Positions 43,217-53,995 of a stretch of DNA of 64,000 nucleotides are shown one piece after another. The stretch's first letter is position 1. Each line of letters starts with the position of its first letter. This stretch comes from Phycomyces nitens. Taxonomy: Eukaryota; Mucoromycota; Mucoromycetes; Mucorales; Phycomycetaceae. A program made the position numbers and the translations under genes. The stretch spans positions 434,001 to 498,000 of the forward strand of contig JAHRBC010000003.1 in NCBI GenBank assembly GCA_022702545.1, in the 5' to 3' direction. The notes beneath the pieces were generated by a model. It made no database searches and was not told the DNA's origin. It saw only the letters and a list, made by a program, of their open reading frames with translations.

Positions 43217-43628
43217 GATCAATTGAACCTTTTCTTTCTTTCTTTATATTCTGTCAATATTCATTATAAATGTCTTTTTCTTAAATACATAACATTATCT
43301 GCATGGCTTTACATACTGAATATATCCACCCAAGCACCTGTTCTTGCCATAAAAGGATATATGTATCTAGCCTGTTTACTCAAAGAACATGAATGTCGTC
43401 AAGGTTAATTGGGCCATACGAATAAGCAGCACTCACATGTAGTTGATTTTAATGACACCGTCATAGGGACCGTCGTACGCATGAGGACCACCCATGCTGA
43501 TGCCAAGGTAGGAGACTGGGCAGGTGGGACAAAAAGTCGGCTGTCACGTATGAACAAATATCATGCTGCCTTGCAAACCCCTTGTTCTTTTATACCCCTC
43601 TCCCTTTTACTCATCATCAATCTCTTGA
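43217..43628. other. Spacer between the TMEM135-like and EH-domain genes
   Basis: Holds the presumed 3' end of the former and promoter of the latter. TTTTATACCCCTCTCCC at about 43590 may serve as a weak TATA region. Nothing else is recognised. Confidence 0.4.
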
Positions 43629-45391
43629 ATGCACAAACTAAAAAGCACCTTTCTGCGCACCAAGGATGTCGAAGAACGGCGATCACAGCAATTTGTCAAG
43701 CGTCATTCGAATCTTGCTCAGCCCCCATTAGCAGATGAGAAACCATGTGGACCACCTTCGATCAGTCTTGGAGAGTTGTCAGAGAGAGAACAACAGGCAT
43801 ATAGAGCATGGTGGAAGGACCTGGATCCCTTTGGACTGGGCAGACTGGAGAACAAGACTGCCCTTGTATTTCTGAGTGACTGCGGCTTGCCAGACAAGAA
43901 GCTAGAAGAGGTTGGTGATCTCAATCAGGCTCTGTCTTGGAACTCACTCACTCACTCACCCCTTCCCTCCATTATCTAGATCCTACAGCTGTTCCAGGAT
44001 GCTGTGGGAGGTCTGAGCGAGATCGAGTTCTATGCACTTCTTCGATTAATTGCCCATGCCCAAAATGGCAGGCAAATCAGCCGCGATTTGATCTTTTTGG
44101 GAGGTGAGCATGCTTGTAGACTTCAAGGCAGAGCGAATTGGGCTAAATGAGAGCTGATATCATCAATTACATACTTACCTCTCCATCAGCACCGGTTCCC
44201 CGCTTCCACATGAGTCCCATTGAAGCATTAATTAAACCGGCTGTCCCTCGGCGTACCACTCCGCCGCCGGAACCCTTGCCTGGTCTGAATAGTAACACAG
44301 AAAAGCCTTCTTGGGCCACAAGTACTCGGAAATCATGGTGGGGCCAGCAATTGCATGCACCAAATGGCTTGAATGGCGGCTTTCAAACCCAAGAACCTTT
44401 TCAGTCTCCACCTCTGTGGTCCCCACCAGCACCAGCACCATTAAATGTGATTTATACCCCTCCAGACCCATCATCATTCTTGGCGTGGCAAAACCAACCA
44501 CACCAGCAGCAGTTGCAAAATACACAGTCACAGTCACAGACACAGTCGCAGTCGCAGTCGCAGACACAACCACAGACACAGACACAGCCACAGCCACAAT
44601 CACAATCACAGCCACAACCACAACCACAACCACACTCACAGCCACAGCCACAGCCACATTTACATTCGCACTCACACTCACAGCAACTTCAACCTCAATT
44701 GCATCCACATCCAACCTACTCGGCAACACAACCTCCATCAGTTAGCCAGCAAACAAAACCAACAATTGAAAGAACAACCTATACACATTCTCGATCTCGC
44801 TCTGTTCCATTTGCAGCCCCTTCTATTGACTTTATACCAGAAGTACCACCAATTGATCGCGAAAATGACCCTCCTACAGCAAAACCACCCCTGCTGACAT
44901 CTCACTCGGCAATCGACAGCGTTTCATTTGAACGGCTTAATTCTACTGGTATAGACACCGGCCAGTCATTACTGTTGACCAAGAAATTTGTCTATAAACC
45001 AAAGTCAACCAACCCATTCGACAATGAATACGATGAGCCTACCCCAAAGTCAACTCCCCGAAGCCCATTCGATGACAATGGCCCTCTCGGCAATGACTCT
45101 ACAACCAGTCTATCCAGCAACACTTCCTCTATAGCCACCAGACAGATCAATAGTAACCCTAATCAGCAGAATATTCCTCCGCCGCCTGTTCCTGCACAGA
45201 CAACCAAACCAGCCTTTCCTCGCTATTCTAGGAACTCCCAACCATCGTTGCTTAAACGAAGCCAGAGCCACGGGGCAAAGACTGCAACTGTCCAGACAAT
45301 GTACGAGACCTTGTCGGTTGGAAATGCTCTTTTCAACGATTCACGACTCTCTAGGCACAAATCCATGGGATCTTATATTTCCAATCGGTGA
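43629..45391 (+). CDS. EH-domain protein with Gln-rich and NPF-containing tail
   Basis: Three exons (43629-43910, 43980-44103, 44190-45391) give 535 residues. Residues of about 50-145 form an EH (Eps15 homology) domain: SEREQQAYRAWWKDLDPFG, NKTALVFLSDCGLP, LQLFQDAVGGLSEIEFYALL and RQISRDL. EH domains bind NPF peptides in endocytic and cytoskeletal adaptors; an NPF occurs in its own tail (KSTNPFDNE). The tail is disordered, with a long Gln-X tract (see repeat) and proline runs. Fungal Irs4/Tax4 proteins also have an EH domain, but at the C-terminus, so the orthology is open. The donor of intron 1 is GTTGGT. An actin-patch or PI(4,5)P2-linked role is only inferred. Confidence 0.8.
44515..44710 (+). 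repeat. CA(G/A)-based hexanucleotide tract coding Gln-X repeats
   Basis: About 195 bp of near-repeats CAGTCA, CAGACA, CAGCCA and CAACCA encode alternating Gln with Ser, Thr, Pro and finally His. The opposite strand therefore shows an artefactual Val/Ala/Ser frame. Length variation between strains is likely. Confidence 0.9.
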
Positions 45392-45446
45392 TGTTGAGTC
45401 CAACACTTTTTATTTTATATTATTTGCACATATCTCTATATCTTTT

Positions 45447-45477
<31 letters not shown>

Positions 45478-45952
45478 TATATCAAACATATTAATATACA
45501 TTCTTTTAAACATTTTAATCACCAAAGATTAACGCTATTTATTTTTCAATGGGGGGTTCATGTATATATTCTTGATACCCTTTACCCTTTTTGTGCCAAA
45601 GTTGATCTTTCTTTTTAATATCACTCTCTACTAGTATTGTAAAGGAGAGTGCACAAAAAAAAGTTTAATAACATGTATTCAATATGCTACTATTAATGTC
45701 ATTATAGGCCGCAAGACACGGCTGTATTTCCAAAGTTTGTTTATAGATGGACCAAATACATAAATGTATCCAAGAAGTACACCTTGTCCTTGGTTCCAAC
45801 CCTTTATCTTAATATCAGTACAGAATCCAATAATACATGTTGCAAATGGACTGTAAAACAATTTTATTCCACTTGACAGTCCTATCTATACTTCGTCCAG
45901 ACCTGAACACGCTGGTGACCAACTCCGACCCCTTTTCTTCTTCATCATCATC
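45392..45952. other. Spacer with (TTC)n before the WD40 gene
   Basis: The 3' flank of the EH gene holds a (TTC)n run at 45445-45476. The WD40 promoter lies at the right end, with a short (CAT)n-like leader (TTCATCATCATC) just before the start. Confidence 0.5.
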
Positions 45953-47246
45953 ATGGCAAACATTGGTACAGAAGCAGGAAACTTTTTCCAGACCGATCAG
46001 GATATTGCCAAGCAGAAGCTCAAGGCCGAGAAATACAATTATATTGTTGGTGATGCCATTAAGCTTTCATCCAAAGGACTAGATCTCATTGTTGTGGATG
46101 ACAATTACGCCTATGTGGCTGAATCTGGATTTATTGCCAAGCGCATCAATCTCAAAGTAAAGTTAATGGTGGTTAGATAGTATTGATTAAAGACATCCTA
46201 GTAGACCAAGAAGACCAACAAACTCTTCAAAGACCACACTGGACCAGTTACGTCCCTGGCCCTGTCTGGGGATGGCAAGTACCTCTGGACAGGTTCATGG
46301 GACAAGACGATCAAAAAGTGGAATACCAGTACAGGGGAATGCCTTTTGACTCTCAGGGGACACACTGATTTCGTAAAGACCATTCTACTGGTGGGAAGAT
46401 ATCTGTATTCCGGCTCATCCGATAATCATATATTCCAATGGGATATTTCTGCTGACAAACCTTCCTGTACAGCCGTCTTCAAGGGACATTCTCGCCCTGT
46501 CGAGAGTCTGAGCCTGTCGCCTGATGGACGCTATATGTTCTCGGCCTCTACTGATCTGACAGTCAAGAAGTGGGATCTGGAATCCAAGATTTGTGTCCAG
46601 ACATTCGTGGGCCATGATACGAGCATTTACTGCGTCAAGGCTGGAGAAGATGAGATATGGACAGGTAATAAACGAGTAAATAGGTTGAGCCCAATTGACA
46701 TTGCTCGATAGCCTCGGCCGACAAGAGTGCCAGACGCTGGAATACTGAGACAGGAGCAGTGGACACAGTTCTTGAACACCCTGATCGTGTTAAATCGCTT
46801 GTACTCGCGGGCCCCTACATTGTCACTGGTGCAAGTGACGACTTGATCCGTGTCTGGGATGTTGCAGTAAGTTTATCTTTTTTTTTTTTAAATACTCTTG
46901 ATTCACTAAACCACCAAAACAGTCTGGTAAATTGGTATCCACCATCGATGGCCATTTTGATGAGGTCTCTGCATTGGCAGCAGTTGGATCAAATATCTAT
47001 AGCGTATCACTCGATTGTTCATTACGCCGTTGGTCCATTACAGGTAAGATCAACTCTTTATTAGTATTATAATTCTATTATTGGGCCAGTAATTAACACT
47101 CCCTTTTAGCTTCTGCACTAAAGGAGTACAATGATCAAATGTTGACCAAGAAAAAGGAAAAGGAAAAGAAAGAGAAAGAGTCTGGTCTTACAGAAGAAGA
47201 AGAACGCGAGCTGGCAGAACTCATGTCTGATGACGACGATGAATAA
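45953..47246 (+). CDS. WD40-repeat protein with acidic C-terminal tail
   Basis: Five exons (45953-46156, 46205-46664, 46712-46866, 46923-47043, 47110-47246) give 358 residues. About seven WD40 blades are visible, ending in WDKTIKKWN, NHIFQWDIS, DLTVKKWDLES, DKSARRWNTE, DDLIRVWDVA and DCSLRRWSI, each preceded by a GH dipeptide. After the propeller comes a charged helix (TKKKEKEKKEKES) and LAELMSDDDDE at the end. Such proteins are scaffolds; no partner-specific domain is present and I cannot assign an orthologue. The acceptor of exon 2 is doubled (CTAG and GTAG, three bases apart), so two isoforms are possible; the second acceptor is used here because the first would place a stop. Confidence 0.88.
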
Positions 47247-47331
47247 CGCCTCTTTACTCTCCATCTGGCCTGTTTTCATTCACTTATATAAATTTTAATA
47301 ATAATAATAAAAAAAAGAAAACACATTTAAG

Positions 47332-48448
47332 CTATTTTTTGCCAAACCCAAGCTTCTTTAACCCATTTGAGAATGATCCCCCCGAACTTTTGGACATGTT
47401 CTTGAGAGGATATTTGGGGGCATCACGGGCATCAGCACGATAAGAGGACGCAAGGTCGTCAATGTTGTCATCCCACTCGGCATCTCTCAGGCGATGTCCT
47501 AGACTGCGTTCTCTAAGCTTGGTGGCGTACGATCCAACCACGGAAGCGAAATAGAACTGTAGGACAAGAAATTGTGGTTGAGCAAGGGATCCACATAGAT
47601 TGGGCTATATTGTCTTACCATAAAGATGGCTCCCAAAAAGAGAAACACCGCAAGGAGGATCACGCCTGCCTGGACAGCCTGATCGCAGTTGGCCAGACCA
47701 TAGGTATTTCCTGTCTGCATACCCAAGAATGTAGTGTTGTAGCCTGCAAAAGTGAAAGAAGTGTCCTTTCCAACCGATGTCTGATTTCCACTGGCGGGTG
47801 CAGTGCTGTTGCTGGAAGGGTTGGCTTCGTTACATGCAGCCAGGGTTTTTGAGCGGTTGATTAGTGCCAGTACAAAGCTTCCGGTCTGCCAGATGGTGAC
47901 CAGGATCGTGAGCAGCCAGAAGAGGAATTTGTAGAATCTCATCAGGAACAAGTTGCCCTGAGCACAAAAACAAAAAACAAACCATTATTAAACCGTTCAA
48001 TTTGATAGCTTTTTGGATCGCTTACCACAGTGGATGCCAAGAGACCATAGAGACCAACTGCAGCAGATACACCTGCAACGCAAAAGGGGTCAATATTTTC
48101 AAGCCATGTCCCTGCACGTCATTATAAATACATCTTATTTACCGAGAAAAATGGTATAAACCCAGGGCAGGACGGTGTGTATGCCAGCAAGATGCATAAC
48201 CATGGCTGTTGATCAAGATTGGTCAGTAAAAAAAAAGAAATAAAAAAGTCCTTGATCTCTAATACTTGCGATTCTTGTGTGTAAATGTCAATGCGAGGAG
48301 CAAACCCGAGACGATCTAGATAGCCGGAAGGAGGGAGAGTAAGAATGAGATCAGAGTAGTCTAGGGTGCATGGACTTACTGCAACTGCAAGACTGATAAG
48401 AACAGTGCCGCCTCTAAGGGGAATAATACAGCAGCATCTCTTTGGCAT
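47332..48448 (-). CDS. Four-transmembrane MARVEL-like membrane protein
   Basis: Six exons (48448-48380, 48315-48270, 48205-48143, 48072-48026, 47957-47619, 47556-47332) give 262 residues. The start MPKRCCCIIPLRGGTVLIS has a Cys cluster that may be palmitoylated. Four hydrophobic segments follow: VLISLAVAIVSGLLLALTF; the pair formed by exons 3-4; FLFWLLTILVTIWQTGSFV; and GVILLAVFLFLGAIFMFYF. Between the third and fourth lies a Ser/Thr/Asn-rich outer loop with two spaced Cys (AACNEAN, ANCDQA). The C-terminal tail is soluble and charged, ending LGFGKK. The layout is that of fungal tetraspan or MARVEL-type proteins of the plasma membrane. Intron 2 has a GC donor (GCAAGT); only this choice keeps the second hydrophobic segment in frame. 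It is divergent from GCP2, 241 bp between starts. Confidence 0.8.
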
Positions 48449-48689
48449 TTTAAGAGAGAAAAGGTAACAATTTGGAATCTCTAAAGAGAGAGCGTAAAGA
48501 CTGAAATTTGAGAAAGGGGTCAAATGTGACCGATGAGGCTGAATTTAACTGAATCCAATTGAACTGAACTGGACTGGACTGGGCTGAATTGAATTGAATT
48601 GAATTGGACCGGATATCCAAAAATGAAAACATCCACCAGCCGTGTTTTTGTCCCTGTCCATTTTCCGCGTGTCCTTTCTCTTGATAACC

Positions 48690-51600
48690 ATGGCACGTCC
48701 GCGTAGCACCACTCGTCCGTCTTCACCCGCATCGCCATCACATCGGCCTATAATCAGTACAGCCCAGCCACAATCCCCACAAGAAGGACGCAGCCGTGCC
48801 ACAACCAACGCAGGAACCCCACGACAGAGTGCCCTCTTGACCGAGAGACAGGTCAAAAAGGTACGCCAGCCTTGTTTTGGATTGTCACCGTTGACCTTTT
48901 ATAGATCAGCAAAGACCTCGCAACAATTCGCCACAATTCACTCGCAAGTACAACTTCGGGGCAGCCACTGGGAGGAAGATTTGGGGATCTTGCAGGAATC
49001 AACAACCTCTTGTCGATCTACACCGAGCCTTCTACGCAATCGACTCCCAAGCTAAATAGTAAGGTTATTATTATTATTTTTGGTAATATTTAGTATTAAC
49101 ACCCAATTTTAAGCTGGACCTGAGCCTGTCAATATATCTGAATCTAGCCCAAGATCACCTCAGGTACCAAAAAGTAATCCAAAAAAGTACCTTGCCGTAT
49201 CTCACCCATACTCCGAAAGTCTACACAGCATATCGGATCGTTTCTGGAGCACATTCAGGAATATGCAGCAATAGAAGACCTGCTGTTTGTACTCATGGTA
49301 AATAGGCTGCCAAGTGATCTTTGTGGATACTAATGTCTTTTTTTTATAGGGTATCGATGGTGCGTTTATAAAGTTTGTCTATCCTAAAGCCGTAGAAGAC
49401 GATGATCCAATGGAAGATGGTCAGTTTGATACCATGCCTTTAAAGAAAGACAATATCTGGGACGACATTCGATATTCAATTGATCCAACAATGGGTAAAA
49501 TACTACTACTATCATTATATATAAAAAAGCGAATCATTTATCGACATCACAGATCCTAGTGTACGCCATTTGGTCGAAAAGATCTTGCCATTGGCAACCT
49601 ATTATATATCCGTAAATGCATTTGTGGAGCAGTATTCTCGGTTTGAATATGGCACCATCAACCATGCACTCTGTTCAGGGATGCATGTGTTTCTAAAGGT
49701 AACCTTGCTTCTCATCAGTTAATGTGCTAACCTTTTTGTCTTTAGGAATATCTGACCTTTGTTGCCCAGCTTGAACACCAATTCCAGACCTCGACAACAT
49801 TTACACTCCAACGTTTCTGGTTCTATGCTCAAGAAACACTTCAAGACATGTCGATTCTCCACAGTCTAACGATGAAGATCCGAAATCTATCACAACAAGA
49901 TGATTCAAACCGAATGGAAGAGGATCTTGACGCTGTGCTAGAAGAGCTTGTTGGAGACAACAAGTCAGACGAAGTTCATATTCCAGAGTGGCAAAAGGGA
50001 GGTGCGATTCTAAATGTCCTTGCCGACCGACTGGTTGGATTGAGTGGGTAGGTATATCGTCACAAGAAGCTATTGAACTACCTGTTAAACATACAACACA
50101 GAAACCCAAAGTGCAAAAAGATCTATTCATTCTTGCTCGCATGTGCATCTGCACCATATTCTCACATACTGAATCTCTGGATCTACCGGGGTGAGATCAA
50201 TGACACCTACAATGAATTCATGATTGTGGAAAAAAAGAGTATCAAGAAAGAGACCCTCAAGGAAGACTTTAATGATTCATATTGGGAAACACGCTATTCG
50301 ATCAGAGAAGGCCAGGTCCCAAGGTTCCTAGAGCCCTTGATGACCCAGATTCTTTTGGCTGGAAAGTATCTCAATGTTGTAAGAGAGTGTGGTGTCAATA
50401 TATCCAAACCAGAAGAGATGGAGGATGCTATTATGGAAAGATACACCAAAGATGGCCAGGATGTTCTTATGGAGGATGGCCATTCAAACAGGAGTAGCAT
50501 GTCCCATACCAGAGACACGGTGTCTAGAACATCCATGGAACAGGCCTATGTGCCGACCCGCAATGATGTATGGGCTGCTGTAGATGGTGGAAGGTAAGAC
50601 ACTTGAGATGCTATAAAGTCTTTAAATCTCAAAAACGTATATTGGTTTATAACCTAGATTTGTCAAGAATCTCGACATTGCCTATAGATATGCAAATCAT
50701 ACTTTGCTAAACTTGTTACTAAAGGAACAGCAACTTATTGCTCGCCTTCGGTATGCCATTTTGCCATATTGCCATATTGCCTAGAGAATCGAATGCTGAT
50801 ATCTATTTTTTAGTTCACTGAAGCATTACTTTTTTCTCGATCAATCGGATTTCCTGACCTCCTTTTTGGACTTGGCTCGAGATGAGTTGAAGCAGCCAGC
50901 AAAAGACATATCTCTTACCCGTCTACAATCTCTAATGGATCTCGTTTTGCGAAACCCTTCGTCTGTGGCTGCATACGATCCCTTTAAAGAAGATGTCAAG
51001 ATATCCATGAGCTCTCATCGTCTGATTGACCAGCTTCTACGCGTTATCAATGTAGCGGGTATGGATAGTCTGCCAACAGAAATGTTTCCTGGATCAAAGA
51101 ACCATAGATGGACTCTAGGAAGTGGGCATATTGATACAGCTCCACAAACACATTTGCCTGAACGCAGCCAGAGTATGGCAGGAGGTGTGATGGGTGGAGT
51201 ACAGAATGTACTGACAGGTAAGCTACGCCTTTATGAATACACTAAAAGTATTAATATTTATTACTATATTTTTGATCTGCCAAAAAAAAAACAAAGGATA
51301 CGAGGCCTTTACTTTGGACTATACTGTAACCTTTCCATTATCCCTTGTCATTTCTCGAAAGGCTCTTACAAAATACCAATTGCTTTTCCGCCATTTATTA
51401 TATCTAAAACATGTCGAGGAGTCATTGTGTGCCAAATGGATGGACCAAAAGCATGCCCGATGGAGACAGACATCTAGAAACCCTGATATTGAAGCGTGGA
51501 AATACAGAATATATTCCCTGCGTACTCGAATGCTGGCCTTTGTTCAGCAATTTGCTTATTATATTGCTAATGAAGTTCTTGAACCAAACTGGGCGCGTTT

Positions 51601-52177
51601 GGAAACCAACCTTACAAAGGTAAAGATACAAACTAATGTATATTTATAGATCTGTATTAAATCTATATACACTTTGTAAACATATAGGCATCTACTGTTG
51701 ACCAGGTCTTACAGTATCATTCAGACTTTCTAGACGAATGTTTGAAAGAATGCATGCTTACAAATGCAAAATTGTTAAAGGTAATGGTTAATAAGCCCAA
51801 TTCTTCCATCTTACTGACAGTTTGAATAGATTTACAACAAATTGACGGGTTATTGCACATACTTTACAAAGCTTGCAGAACAATTCAATGAGATACTCAA
51901 CCAACTCGAAGATCAACAGGTCAATGTGCTTGGGGTCCCAAAAGGAGGTGTAGGGGCAAAGAGCACCCTGGCGGCCAGTCTCGAGAATTCAAATCTGACG
52001 CTTGCCAAGATCGAAGACGCTTTTCTATTTCATATTGGACTTTTGATTGAAGCACTAAACTATTATTCGGCCACCGAGACCGTCCAGTTCCTCTCACTTG
52101 TCGTTCGAATCGATTACAATCTGTTTTATAAAGCAAATACTGGACGTGATAGACGCTCTGATAGAAACCCTGTCTAG
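48690..52177 (+). CDS. SPC97: Gamma-tubulin complex component 2 (GCP2/Spc97/Alp4)
   Basis: Thirteen exons give 929 residues (human GCP2 is 902). Exons: 48690-48860, 48905-49058, 49114-49163, 49229-49297, 49350-49494, 49553-49698, 49746-50047, 50102-50593, 50658-50750, 50814-51217, 51297-51619, 51688-51780, 51830-52177. After a Ser/Pro-rich, unstructured N-terminus the GRIP1 module begins with EDLLFVLMGIDGAFIKF and includes ACASAPYSHILNLWIYRG; GRIP2 begins at about residue 600 and has YTVTFPLSLVISRKALTKYQ and LLFRHLLYLKHVE, diagnostic of GCP2 rather than GCP3. GCP2 pairs with GCP3 and two gamma-tubulins to form the small complex that nucleates microtubules at the spindle pole body. A 54-nt intron after 50047 removes an in-frame TAG. 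Confidence 0.93.
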
Positions 52178-52441
52178 ATGTCTATAGCTTACCTTCCCCT
52201 CAAGATCCCTTGCCATTTTTTAGCATTCCATGTCTTTCATCATTTGTTAATACTCACTTTTTCTCATTCTTAAATCGTATTATTGCAGTCTAATATACAA
52301 AAGCCATCCCTACGCTCATAAAAAAAAATCAAATTCCAACCTTGTAATTGGTATAAAACCACATTACAAATATTCAACCATTATTCAAAATTGTATTATA
52401 ACTTTGAAATAATCCCATGAATATTCAAATACACAATGTAT

Positions 52442-53401
52442 TTATCCTATCTCTAAACTCGTAACACCATATAGGCCCTCTGTGTTTTCTGGTGGTTGAT
52501 TACCCTTCCACATGCGAATTACTCGAAAATATGGTTTCCAGTCAAAGGATTGTATCATATCCATCGCAGCCTTGTTATCGGTACAGGTATCCAAGTCAAG
52601 TAGACAAGAAGCTGGTTTGAAATCCAAAGACCCAAGGGTAGGAAACACCTCTAAAGCTTTGGAGGCCAGTCCTTTCAATACAGTCTTTGCTTGTTCGGCA
52701 GTGCTTGCATATAGTGGCCCAACACGGAATGATTCTTCGGTGGGACGTGCACAGCCATAGGCCAGAACCTTTTCATTTTTTACTATGGCTACACCAAACA
52801 GTCCTTCTTTGGCACCATCGACATGAGACTTGATCCACTTTGTAATGTAGACGGAGCGAGGAACACCATTGTACTTTTCATCCAAAGAAACCAGCTGGTC
52901 TATTGGTGCTTCACTAATGTCCACCATAAATTGCTGCTCATCTGTGGCTTTGGATAGTTGCTTCAAAAACTCATCAAGTGGCCCTGAACGATATCTCTGT
53001 ACGTCCCAGCTGACGATATTAAATCCGGCTGCTCGGTACTTGTCTGCCATGGCAGGCATTGCGTAGAGACCAACATATTTACAATCCTTGGTATTTTCCA
53101 GTGCCTTTTTGAACAAAGGATATCCATATCCCTTGCCACGTAACTCTGGATCTGTTATATAGTATCCAATAAATCCAGAGCCTTGATCGTGACGGAAACC
53201 AGATATGACGGATACGATCCTTTCTTGACCATTGACTGGTATCGTCGCTACCAAAAAGCCTTGAGGGTCCATTGGGTAAGGGAGCCTGGAAAACTCGGCG
53301 TCATATTTGACAGGGTTCCAGCCTTCCAAAATGGACCAGCGATGAAAATAATCTTTGAGCTCATCAAGGGCACAGGGGCGTATCTTGAGTGAATCAGCCA
53401 T
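52442..53401 (-). CDS. GNAT-family N-acetyltransferase with second YitH/HolE-type domain
   Basis: A single exon codes 319 residues starting MADSLKIRPCALDEL. The N-terminal GNAT fold is clear: GFIGYYITDPELRGKGYGYP, with the acetyl-CoA pyrophosphate-binding R-G-K-G-Y-G near residues 88-94, then KYRAAGF. The C-terminal half (from about residue 160) includes SVYITKWIKSH, YGCARPTEESFRVGPLYA and LDLDTCTDNKAAMDMI, the pattern of the second acetyltransferase-like domain found in YitH-type proteins. The substrate is unknown; family members act on small amines or protein N-termini. It is intronless, unlike nearly all of its neighbours. It is convergent with GCP2, 264 bp between stops. Confidence 0.88.
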   Translation of the reverse strand: MADSLKIRPCALDELKDYFHRWSILEGWNPVKYDAEFSRLPYPMDPQGFLVATIPVNGQERIVSVISGFRHDQGSGFIGYYITDPELRGKGYGYPLFKKALENTKDCKYVGLYAMPAMADKYRAAGFNIVSWDVQRYRSGPLDEFLKQLSKATDEQQFMVDISEAPIDQLVSLDEKYNGVPRSVYITKWIKSHVDGAKEGLFGVAIVKNEKVLAYGCARPTEESFRVGPLYASTAEQAKTVLKGLASKALEVFPTLGSLDFKPASCLLDLDTCTDNKAAMDMIQSFDWKPYFRVIRMWKGNQPPENTEGLYGVTSLEIG

Positions 53402-53995
53402 AAAAAAAGTTTAGCAGATAAAAAAAAGGGCAATCTTAATCCATTATTCTAATAAATAATTTTATAAATTGTGGCACAAGGATCACCCAATGAGTCATAT
53501 TTATTTTAATACAGTGCTCACGGTGCCTAATGACAGGTTTTATAATACAAATATACATAGTAACGGCCATTTAGCACTCTAAAGCATGCACTCTAAAGCA
53601 CAAAACTAAGCCCATAAAGACCATCGAGGGTCATTTGTCTGGGAGGTTTCCATCACATACAAAATATTGTTGTTTTTTTTACTGTCGCTCACCTTCCTTG
53701 CTTTCCCACACATCAATCTGACCTGGGCTAAATGAGAAACTTGGAAGGCTAATTTGTGTTTATTTTGATTTATAATGTTTTATGGTCAATAATATACACA
53801 AATAAAAGCTTGATAGCTTATTATTATCAAAAAGGCTGAGCAAAGTACACCGTCTCATGGCCCAGAAAGAAAAATGATTGTAAAGGCCAGATAAGAATAT
53901 ATATCAAGACCCATAGTCTTGAATATATATTGGATTATGACTTAATATAAATAGTTGATACAAGGGAAAAAAAAACACGGTAAAGTCTAAAGTTA
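53402..53995. other. Spacer, nothing recognised
   Basis: It holds the GNAT promoter side and the 3' flank of the next gene. A short duplication (CACTCTAAAGCA twice, at about 53575 and 53589) is the only pattern seen. Confidence 0.4.

Noticed and set aside
44232..44738. Val/Ala/Ser-repeat frame opposite the EH-domain gene, and a Thr/Ala-repeat frame on the same strand.
   Set aside because: Both are frame shadows of the CAG-type hexanucleotide tract in the real gene.
50048..50101. An in-frame TAG in GCP2 at 50049,that could mean a broken gene.
   Set aside because: GTAGGT to CACAG makes a 54-nt intron that removes the stop and restores the conserved GNPKCKKIYSF context; the retained reading does not match the family.
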